DNA of 9,364 bases, taken from Anaerolineales bacterium. Lineage in GTDB: Bacteria > Chloroflexota > Anaerolineae > Anaerolineales > E44-bin32. Of the stretch, positions 1-5,568 are shown piece by piece (position 1 is the stretch's first letter; each line of letters begins with the position of its first letter). The position numbers were made by a program, and so were the translations under genes. Below the pieces are notes generated by a model. That model was not told where the DNA came from and did no database searches. It saw only the letters and a list, made by a program, of their open reading frames with translations. The DNA lies in the NCBI GenBank assembly GCA_023144145.1, contig JAGLGG010000009.1, positions 1-9,364 on the forward strand, written 5' to 3'.

Positions 1-47
1 GTTCCGTCCTTTAATTATCCTTTCTGAAGAATCACATTGGACGGAAC
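1..47. repeat. Inverted repeat just downstream of the DarA-like gene
   Basis: A perfect 9-base inverted repeat, GTTCCGTCC at 1-9 and GGACGGAAC at 39-47, encloses a 29-base A/T-rich loop. On the minus strand it begins two bases after the TAG stop (51-49) of the DarA-like gene, where a 3' end or terminator would lie. No T tract can be judged because the distal arm sits on the window edge, and the stem may continue beyond it. It could be a terminator, an mRNA-stabilising 3' stem or a protein binding site. Confidence 0.4.
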
Positions 48-48
48 A

Positions 49-315
49 CTAAAGTTGTGTGTATTGATCCACGCCCAGCACGAAGATCGTTGCTTTCCTC
101 TGGCCCGGTTGTGAAGGGTCTGCACTGGCCTGTTTAATGATCTCCAATGCGCCCTCAATTGTGTCACTTTCCGTTCCAACAAATAATGTTGTGTTCCCGC
201 GTCGAAGGAATCCGCCTGTAGAAGCAATACGCGTCACACGGTACTCGGACTCAATGAGACGGCTGATGACGTCATCAGCATCGCTGTCGTTCAGAATTAC
301 CATCATGAGTTTCAC
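49..315 (-). CDS. darA: Stand-alone DarA/PstA-type c-di-AMP receptor protein (PII-like)
   Basis: This is a small cytosolic PII-like signalling protein of the cyclic-di-AMP receptor family (DarA/YaaQ of Bacillus, PstA of Staphylococcus), which forms trimers with ligand held at subunit interfaces. Its 88 residues carry the family signature RVTRIASTGGFLRRGNTT at 26-43. Compared from memory with S. aureus PstA, the ligand-contact positions R26, T28, F36, L37, N41, T42, T43 and G47 are all the same, and the C-terminal Phe (F78) and Gln (Q87) are also kept. The family is normally about 109 residues. This one lacks roughly 20 in the loop before the last strand (around 66-73). The start is GTG at 315-313, chosen because MKLMMVILND aligns with the family N-terminus and a strong ribosome binding site sits eight bases upstream. 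It overlaps the antiporter stop as GTGA, so coupled translation is likely. Family is confident; ligand binding is inferred. Confidence 0.9.
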   Translation of the reverse strand: MKLMMVILNDSDADDVISRLIESEYRVTRIASTGGFLRRGNTTLFVGTESDTIEGALEIIKQASADPSQPGQRKATIFVLGVDQYTQL

Positions 316-2216
316 GATATGATCTCCTCATAGCGCTCGACATCGAACGCGAACACGGTTGCTCCGCTAACCTTTATGGGTATCGGCGCGCCGGTGGTAA
401 TGGGAAGACCTGCCAGCGCTTCTGACTGATAATCCACAGTCCCACTAGTGGTTTTTTCTAAGGTACCGACCACAAGCTCCAACTTTCCATCTGGAATTCC
501 AATCACCAGCAGGTTATTCGGTTTTTTCATGAAGCCACCTGTACTTGCAATATGAGTGACTGGAATACCTTGTGAAGCGAGTGTAGTCGAGGTGGTTTCC
601 AGGTCCTTCTGTTGGATTATCACTAACAATAATTGGCGAATGTTGGGGACGATGTGCTCGGCAAGGATTTGCTGCGCCCAGCTTTCCACACCTGTTTCAA
701 GTGCGTGATCAATTTCAGCCACCAGTTCATCATGTGCCTCATCGGATATAACGCTTTCAAAGCGCAGATTTCCCAACATTCCTCTTTGTGCGCGCAGTTC
801 CCTTCGACGTGCAGTTATCAGTTCTTCGATTTCTAACTCAGGTGAATCGTGCAGCGTTTCTTGAACCGCTTCCGTAAGCGCCTCAACTCGTCCCCAAACG
901 CCCTCGCGAATATTCTCCCATGTATGCGACGAGATCAATCCAATGGAATGCAACTCTTCCAGATGTTCATATCCAGCTCGTGTAGCCAGAGCTCTTGCGT
1001 GCCTGCGTTCATACTCGAGTTGACCCTCACTACGAAAGACAATTTTCAGCCGCTCCAACAGCCACCCCATGGAGATACCCTGAGCCAGGAGCGTGAACAG
1101 AACCACGCCAAATGCCATTGCCGTTATCGTAGATCGCTCGGGGCCTATGTCCAAAGGAAGGCTTAATGCGAGCGCAAGAGCAATACCTCCGCGCAGTCCG
1201 CCCCAAAAGAGAACATGTCGCCAACGCATGCGAACATCTTGTCGAATTGCTGATCCCAAATAAACGACCACCGCCCTGCTGACCAAAACCGCAAGAATTG
1301 CCCATAAGATTGTTTGCCAGTTATCAAGCAGTTCAGGAAAATCAATCTGGAAACCGATCAAAAGAAACACAGCCGAGTTGGCAAGGAAGGCAGTGTATTC
1401 CCAGAAGTTATTCACCACGATTCGAGTCGTGGGTGACATTCCTCTCGGGCCAATGTTTCCCGTAACTAGCCCTGCAGTCACAACCGCGAGCACACCACTA
1501 ACATGCAGCAACTCTTCGGCAACGAGAAAAGATCCGAATGCCAGTACGGTGGTGAGCGTGGTTTCAACAAGGTGATCGTCGATGCGGGCAACCAAAAGGC
1601 TCACGATCCAGCCTAACGATAAGCCGACGATAATTCCCAATCCTGCAACTCGGACAAAATCAACAATACCTTCTACAAGGTTGAAGTCCCCCGTTATCAA
1701 GGCTGCAACCGCCAAATTAAAAATCACAATTGCGGTTCCATCGTTGAAGAGCGATTCGCCCTCCAGTAATACCGTTAAGCGTCTTGGAGCTCCAAGTTTT
1801 TTAAAGATGGCGACGACGGCAATTGGATCGGTCGCAGCGATGAGAGCACCGAAGACCAACGCAATGCCAATCGATATCCCTGCACCCCACGCGACAACTC
1901 CCCCTACCATTAACGTATTCAGTATCACGCCAGGCACAGCGAGCAACGCGATCGTCCAGAAATTTCGTCTGAGGTCGTGAAAGTTCAAATGGAAGGCAGC
2001 TTCAAAAAGTAATGGGGGTAGGAATAAAAGAAGAAATATATTAGGGCTGAGCTCAATAACAACATCGGAGCTCAATGAGAGTGCGAAACCTGCTAGGACG
2101 AGTGCCACGGTATACGGGACGCGGAAACGCCTTACCAGGATTGCAACCACTGAGGCTACCAATAGCAGTATTAGAACGAGTATCTCAACGCGAACAATCG
2201 GTTCAAATGCTTCCAT
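312..2216 (-). CDS. CPA1/NhaP-type Na+(K+)/H+ antiporter with C-terminal DarA-like domain
   Basis: This integral membrane protein exchanges monovalent cations for protons. Residues about 10-395 form the Na+/H+ exchanger domain with a dozen or so hydrophobic segments. The CPA1 signatures are present: ATDP at 128-131, the ion-site sequence ESLFNDG at 154-160 with N158 and D159, and GGLRGG at 339-344. Residues about 396-525 are a hydrophilic, probably helical cytosolic linker. Residues about 527-634 repeat the fold of the downstream gene: THIASTGGF at 554-562, then a full-length loop, then GATVFAFDVERY at 618-629. This is a DarA/PstA-like c-di-AMP receptor domain fused to the transporter. Its ligand positions are only partly kept (T554, F562, N567, G573 kept; the Arg of RVT is P552). 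The ATG start has only a weak ribosome binding site. The stop overlaps the next start. The transported ion (Na+ or K+) cannot be told from sequence. Confidence 0.92.
   Translation of the reverse strand: MEAFEPIVRVEILVLILLLVASVVAILVRRFRVPYTVALVLAGFALSLSSDVVIELSPNIFLLLFLPPLLFEAAFHLNFHDLRRNFWTIALLAVPGVILNTLMVGGVVAWGAGISIGIALVFGALIAATDPIAVVAIFKKLGAPRRLTVLLEGESLFNDGTAIVIFNLAVAALITGDFNLVEGIVDFVRVAGLGIIVGLSLGWIVSLLVARIDDHLVETTLTTVLAFGSFLVAEELLHVSGVLAVVTAGLVTGNIGPRGMSPTTRIVVNNFWEYTAFLANSAVFLLIGFQIDFPELLDNWQTILWAILAVLVSRAVVVYLGSAIRQDVRMRWRHVLFWGGLRGGIALALALSLPLDIGPERSTITAMAFGVVLFTLLAQGISMGWLLERLKIVFRSEGQLEYERRHARALATRAGYEHLEELHSIGLISSHTWENIREGVWGRVEALTEAVQETLHDSPELEIEELITARRRELRAQRGMLGNLRFESVISDEAHDELVAEIDHALETGVESWAQQILAEHIVPNIRQLLLVIIQQKDLETTSTTLASQGIPVTHIASTGGFMKKPNNLLVIGIPDGKLELVVGTLEKTTSGTVDYQSEALAGLPITTGAPIPIKVSGATVFAFDVERYEEIIS
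324..328 (-). promoter_or_regulatory. Ribosome binding site of the DarA-like gene
   Basis: On the minus strand AGGAG (328-324, within GAGGAGAT) lies eight bases before the GTG at 315. It sits inside the last codons of the antiporter gene. It supports the GTG start over the two in-frame ATGs at codons 4 and 5, and suggests the small protein is translated efficiently on its own as well as by coupling. Confidence 0.75.
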
Positions 2217-2519
2217 ATCTTAAATTCTCACATCAAACAGTCGAATTTACGAAATTGCATGTCGAATGAACAAAGGTGCATCACAAGCCATTGTTAATCA
2301 TAATCGAAATAAATCATCAACGTACAGGATTCTTCCAATTGAACCTGTATTCACCAGTCAAGTGCTTGATCACTGCATTCCAAACCTATTCAAAAGAAAT
2401 ATAAAGGGATCAGGATGTGCTGGCGGAAACGATCCTTGAGTTGAGAATTTAGTTAATATGATTCAGAGCCTTCAGTCCTACCTAGGTGCACCGCTTTTGA
2501 TATCGACAAAGATCTCGTC
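2217..2519. other. Intergenic region upstream of the antiporter gene
   Basis: This is 303 bases of A/T-rich sequence between the glycosidase stop and the antiporter start, both on the minus strand. I see no convincing small gene, RNA gene or clear rho-independent terminator. It must carry the antiporter promoter unless the two genes are co-transcribed. Minus-strand candidates are weak: TTGTTC, 18 bases, TAAATT just upstream of the gene, or an isolated TTGACT near 2355-2360 without a good -10 partner. A short direct repeat close to the gene is listed separately. Confidence 0.5.
2240..2267 (-). repeat. Direct repeat ATTCGAC, possible operator
   Basis: The 7-mer ATTCGAC (minus strand) occurs at 2267-2261 and again at 2246-2240, 21 bases apart start to start, which is two helical turns. 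A related ATTTCG lies between them. The pair sits 24-51 bases upstream of the antiporter ATG, overlapping the best (weak) -10 candidate. Same-face spacing near a promoter suggests a regulator site, but a 7-base repeat in A/T-rich DNA may be chance. Confidence 0.25.
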
Positions 2520-4916
2520 TCAATTCGGGGCCTGCTCAATCAGCTTGCGATCATCGCCTGAAATTTCTATCTTCCCCCCATCAGGAAATTCTACAATTGT
2601 CCGGTCTTGCATACAGTCAATTACCAACCCCTTCCAACGAAGAGTTACGGGCCATGGAAATGGATTCGAGCCTCTGACGCTTATTTCATGTTGGGAGATC
2701 AACTGGACCCCTAATGTTTTAAGAAAGAGAGTAAGAGGAGCCAATCCTGCAAGGTGATCCTTCTCACCGAATCCTCTCGCTTGCTCCGGATCATAGGATT
2801 CACGAAATGATCCTTCACTCTTCAAGATGCTGGTGATACCGTCCATCACGCGCTGAACAAGATCAGCGGCCTCTTTCCGATAGCCATACCCCAACAACCC
2901 TTCCCCTAGAAGAATATTGCGGAGCACGTCTATGCTTACAGCTCCCTCGATTCGAGCTTCTTCATATGCAGGATCTTTTATCGAGCAGTTGGCCACACCG
3001 TTAGGACGATAAAAGCGACTCTCATCCAGCAACGTTTTTTCTATGAGCTTTTTTGCCCTGGCCTTGTCCGGAATTTCAGCCCACAATGGTAGAAGCAAAC
3101 TGGTATCATCTCGCCCATAATCAGCAATAGATATTACTGATTGGAAAGCCTCGGTAAAACCACGAACTTCGATGCGTTCAATCTCCACATATGTTTTTTC
3201 ACTGGTAGCCGTTCCAATACCCCAAAACCAGTGGAAGTTTCTTTCACGCATTTTTTCGACTCGATGTCGGCCTTTCTTCCCTCGGCCATGGATGAAGATT
3301 TGAGCAGTATGTGATAACCCTTCCTCTCCGTGGGCCCTGATGAGAATCCGAACCGGCTGTTCAAATTCACGATCGAGCTGGATAACGAACTCCCCTTCTC
3401 CTGAGCCGAGTTCTTCTCCAGATCCCCACAAATGTGTATCACGGTCGATATATCTATAAATATTACTTTGCTCATCCCATGCCTGCTCAACTGCATTGGA
3501 CAACCGATCAATGTGATCCTCTAAGCCAGCGATGAGCTCTGCCTTCCCTAGTTCCACTGAAATTCGTATAAGTGATTTACATTCCTTAACGAGAAATGCG
3601 GCCAGGTCTGGCGTTTCGACCTTTGAAATATCGAGACCTTGACCCCACTTTTTCCATGGAGTAAATGTTGGGCAATCTGCATATCCCATTTGAATTGTAT
3701 GATCCCATTCCGGGAATCCATCTCCATCGCGATCATGCTTTTCGTCGAACCATAGTTCTAGAAAAGCCTGGAGACCGTCAATTGTCTCTTCCAAAAAGGC
3801 TCTATCCTGGGTATGTTCGTAGATCATCCAGGTTAATGAGGCTAATAGTGGGGCGGATAATGATTCTTTTCGCTGACCACCCAGCCCAGGTTTCCAGTCG
3901 ACAAATCCATCTGGTCTTTGAACTGATAAGAAATTGCGTATCACACCCTTCGCCAACTCAGGCGCAAGTGTTGCTAGAAGTGGAAGGTGAGCGTAGGCTA
4001 GCAACACCGATTGCCCATCCCAATGCATGGCGTAATCCGACCCATCCCCACTTGTTGAATAGCCATATTCGGCTGTTCGAGTGTTGACAAAGGATGGATG
4101 TGGGAGAAATTTCGTTGGACCTACATAAGCACCGATTGCGATTTTTTGGGTTAGGGAAAACGCAACATCCCAAGTTGGATCACCGGTTTCAATCTCTATC
4201 ATGGATCTGTTCAGGAGTTCCAATTTAGCAATTTCCGCATCCCAAGGAACTTGGACGGCAGCACGAGCAGCCTCAAAGGAGGCGACATGATCCCCGTAAC
4301 CAGCATGTGCCCATAGAATCGATTTTGATTCACCCCGCTCTAACTCGCATCCCACAATCAAAGAAGGATAAATGGATTGATCGACTTTGGCACCACCGGT
4401 TATGAATATCACCGGTGCTAAATCTCCTGCCCTGCCTATCAACGAAGTCACCGCCTTAAATTGCCATTCCCCCATCGGCTCGCCCCTCTCACCGACACGC
4501 AGTTGTGCATACAGGCGCACACCCAGCGACATCGCGCTGCCAGATTGGTTTGTCACTTGAAATCGTCCTAGCAGAAGATTAGATTCCATCACCCAATATT
4601 CAATTCGCGCACTCAAATTATCGAAGGGCCGACATTCAACGAGTGAGTAATTTGGAAAAACCTTCTGTATCGTCGGTCCTTCAACGAATTGATCGGGGTT
4701 GAGGACCACTCCACCACCAAGAGTAAAACCAGGGTAAATCCTCATCCGTTGCGCTCGGAGCCCATAGCTCGTTTCAATCGCCATCGCTTGCGGGTCACCG
4801 CCCTTCAGGGTCAATTCCCAAATTTGATCGTCAACATAACTGGGACGGGTTTGGCGTGCATCCGCAGCAAGGCGTAAAGGGAGTGAGTCTTCAAGAGAGA
4901 GTTCAAAAGTGCTCAT
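2520..4916 (-). CDS. Cytoplasmic six-hairpin glycosidase (GH63/MGH1-like)
   Basis: This 798-residue protein has no signal peptide or membrane segment and probably hydrolyses an internal glycoside or storage/compatible-solute sugar; the substrate cannot be named. Residues about 1-240 are a beta-rich N-terminal domain. From about 250 to 735 it has the repeating helical hairpins of an (alpha/alpha)6 barrel, with HWDGQS at 298-303, RPDGFVDWKPG at 334-344, DRDGDGFPEW at 395-404, GEGLLGYGYRKEA at 671-683 and FRESYDP at 704-710. The DGDG-PEW and FRE-Y motifs resemble those of GH63 and related debranching-type enzymes. D300, E403 or D405, and E706 are candidate catalytic acids, by analogy only. A beta-rich segment of about 100 residues (496-600) interrupts the barrel, and a small beta domain ends the protein (743-790). 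It reads alone, from a strong promoter abutting its ATG, with no Shine-Dalgarno. It could alternatively be called a glycogen-debranching-like protein. Confidence 0.8.
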   Translation of the reverse strand: MSTFELSLEDSLPLRLAADARQTRPSYVDDQIWELTLKGGDPQAMAIETSYGLRAQRMRIYPGFTLGGGVVLNPDQFVEGPTIQKVFPNYSLVECRPFDNLSARIEYWVMESNLLLGRFQVTNQSGSAMSLGVRLYAQLRVGERGEPMGEWQFKAVTSLIGRAGDLAPVIFITGGAKVDQSIYPSLIVGCELERGESKSILWAHAGYGDHVASFEAARAAVQVPWDAEIAKLELLNRSMIEIETGDPTWDVAFSLTQKIAIGAYVGPTKFLPHPSFVNTRTAEYGYSTSGDGSDYAMHWDGQSVLLAYAHLPLLATLAPELAKGVIRNFLSVQRPDGFVDWKPGLGGQRKESLSAPLLASLTWMIYEHTQDRAFLEETIDGLQAFLELWFDEKHDRDGDGFPEWDHTIQMGYADCPTFTPWKKWGQGLDISKVETPDLAAFLVKECKSLIRISVELGKAELIAGLEDHIDRLSNAVEQAWDEQSNIYRYIDRDTHLWGSGEELGSGEGEFVIQLDREFEQPVRILIRAHGEEGLSHTAQIFIHGRGKKGRHRVEKMRERNFHWFWGIGTATSEKTYVEIERIEVRGFTEAFQSVISIADYGRDDTSLLLPLWAEIPDKARAKKLIEKTLLDESRFYRPNGVANCSIKDPAYEEARIEGAVSIDVLRNILLGEGLLGYGYRKEAADLVQRVMDGITSILKSEGSFRESYDPEQARGFGEKDHLAGLAPLTLFLKTLGVQLISQHEISVRGSNPFPWPVTLRWKGLVIDCMQDRTIVEFPDGGKIEISGDDRKLIEQAPN

Positions 4917-4922
4917 AACTAA

Positions 4923-4951
4923 ATTTTACGGAAAGGCTCGTGAAAGGTCAA
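4923..4951 (-). promoter_or_regulatory. Sigma70-type promoter giving a leaderless glycosidase mRNA
   Basis: On the minus strand TTGACC (4951-4946) and TAAAAT (4928-4923) are separated by exactly 17 bases; each matches the consensus hexamer at five of six positions. Only six bases (TTAGTT) separate the -10 from the ATG at 4916, so transcription should begin at or within a base or two of the start codon. No Shine-Dalgarno precedes the gene, which fits leaderless translation. Confidence 0.7.
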
Positions 4952-4956
4952 AGGCA

Positions 4957-4965
4957 TGCTAGAAT
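4957..4965 (+). promoter_or_regulatory. Extended -10 promoter of the MaoC-like gene
   Basis: TGCTAGAAT is an extended -10 element (TGN then TAGAAT, five of six matches). The -35 position (about 4937-4942, CTCGTG) is poor, as is common with extended -10 promoters. Transcription would start near 4972, about 20 bases before the ATG, leaving room for the ribosome binding site at 4981. Its spacer contains the -35 hexamer of the opposing glycosidase promoter, so the two overlap. Confidence 0.5.
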
Positions 4966-4980
4966 CGCACAATCCTATGT

Positions 4981-4985
4981 AGGAG
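4981..4985 (+). promoter_or_regulatory. Ribosome binding site of the MaoC-like gene
   Basis: AGGAG lies six bases before the ATG at 4992 and fixes that start. Confidence 0.7.
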
Positions 4986-4991
4986 TACTCC

Positions 4992-5459
4992 ATGGAAAAC
5001 AATTCTCCATCCAAGCGGGGTCTATATTTTGAGGAATTCGAAACTGGCATAAATTTTACGACTGCTGGCAGGACTGTTACAGAGGCAGATATTGTCTCCT
5101 TTGCGGGCTTATCTGGCGACTATAACTGGATCCATACTGATGCGGAATTCGCCAAAACAACGCCTTTCGAAAAACGAGTTGCCCACGGTTTGTTGATCCT
5201 ATCCATAGTATCTGGGCTTGCCAATCAAACAGGATTTCTCGAAGGCACGGTTCTTGCTTTCAGAGAGATAAAAAAGTGGAAATTTAGTCGTCCTGTTTTC
5301 ATTGGCGACACGGTTCATGCTGATATTGAAGTTGTAGAAACAAAAGCCTTTCCTCGTCTTGGTGGCGGTACGGTAGAACTGGAATTTAAAGTCAAGAATC
5401 AGGATGGGGAAATAACCATGAAAGGTACCTGGAACGCGCTGATTCAAAGCAGGCCGTAA
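4992..5459 (+). CDS. MaoC-like hot-dog enoyl-CoA hydratase/dehydratase
   Basis: This is a 155-residue cytosolic single hot-dog protein of the MaoC / (R)-specific enoyl-CoA hydratase family, which adds water to (or removes it from) acyl-CoA or similar thioesters. The hydratase motif is intact: SGDYNWIHTDAEFA at 41-54 supplies the catalytic pair D43 and H48, followed by RVAHGLL at 62-68. Tryptophan replaces the usual proline in the N-P-[IL]-H core, as in a known subgroup. Length is typical for the one-domain form. The start is fixed by a good ribosome binding site. The penicillin-binding protein gene follows 105 bases later on the same strand and could be co-transcribed, since I see no convincing terminator between them. 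The substrate (PHA, fatty acid, branched acyl-CoA) cannot be inferred from these neighbours. Confidence 0.88.
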   Translation: MENNSPSKRGLYFEEFETGINFTTAGRTVTEADIVSFAGLSGDYNWIHTDAEFAKTTPFEKRVAHGLLILSIVSGLANQTGFLEGTVLAFREIKKWKFSRPVFIGDTVHADIEVVETKAFPRLGGGTVELEFKVKNQDGEITMKGTWNALIQSRP

Positions 5460-5501
5460 TTGGGAACCAAATCGCCAGCCCAAACGTCTTGTAGATGTGG
5501 C

Positions 5502-5505
5502 GGAG
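5502..5505 (+). promoter_or_regulatory. Ribosome binding site of the candidate leader peptide
   Basis: GGAG (in CGGAGTGAT) lies six bases before an ATG at 5512. It is the only good Shine-Dalgarno between the MaoC-like gene and the penicillin-binding protein, and it is about 60 bases too far upstream to serve the latter's own ATG at 5565. Confidence 0.45.
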
Positions 5506-5511
5506 TGATTT

Positions 5512-5568
5512 ATGGATTCCGCATGTTCTCACTCGAAAATTGTAAGGATGCGACCATTGGGTAAATGA
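5512..5568 (+). CDS. Candidate 18-residue leader peptide coupled to the PBP gene
   Basis: ATG at 5512 opens a short frame encoding MDSACSHSKIVRMRPLGK, ending in TGA at 5566-5568. That stop overlaps the penicillin-binding protein start as ATGA. The peptide is basic at its C-terminus (K-IV-R-M-R-PLG-K) and has no recognisable family. Two facts make it credible: a well-placed GGAG ribosome binding site, and the absence of any good ribosome binding site in front of the ATG at 5565. The inferred role is delivery of ribosomes to the large gene by termination-reinitiation, possibly with a regulatory pause. The frame could equally be accidental; so short a sequence offers no coding statistics. Confidence 0.4.
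   Translation: MDSACSHSKIVRMRPLGK

Noticed and set aside
1582..1980. 132-codon open frame on the plus strand inside the antiporter gene
   Set aside because: It lies wholly antisense to the well-supported antiporter, its product is a Lys/Thr/Pro-rich mixture with no family features, and no ribosome binding site stands out. The same applies to the other shadow frames, including 2458-2757, 3134-3511, 3665-4087 and 6188-6568.
2402..2440. Hairpin GGATC...GATCC in the 2217-2519 gap as a terminator for the glycosidase gene
   Set aside because: Only five pairs are intact on the minus-strand transcript, the loop is 19 bases, and the following T-rich stretch is interrupted; it also lies about 80 bases past the stop codon.
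2217..2519. c-di-AMP (ydaO-type) riboswitch upstream of the antiporter
   Set aside because: It would fit the biology, but I find no paired-helix pattern or conserved core resembling that class, and the region is A/T-rich and unstructured by eye.
5460..5483. TTGGG...CCCAA hairpin after the MaoC-like gene as a terminator
   Set aside because: Five A/T-containing pairs with a 14-base loop and no T run; too weak to claim termination before the PBP gene.
5489..5516. Promoter TTGTAG - 16 bases - TATGGA before the PBP gene
   Set aside because: Both hexamers match the consensus poorly; nothing distinguishes it from background.
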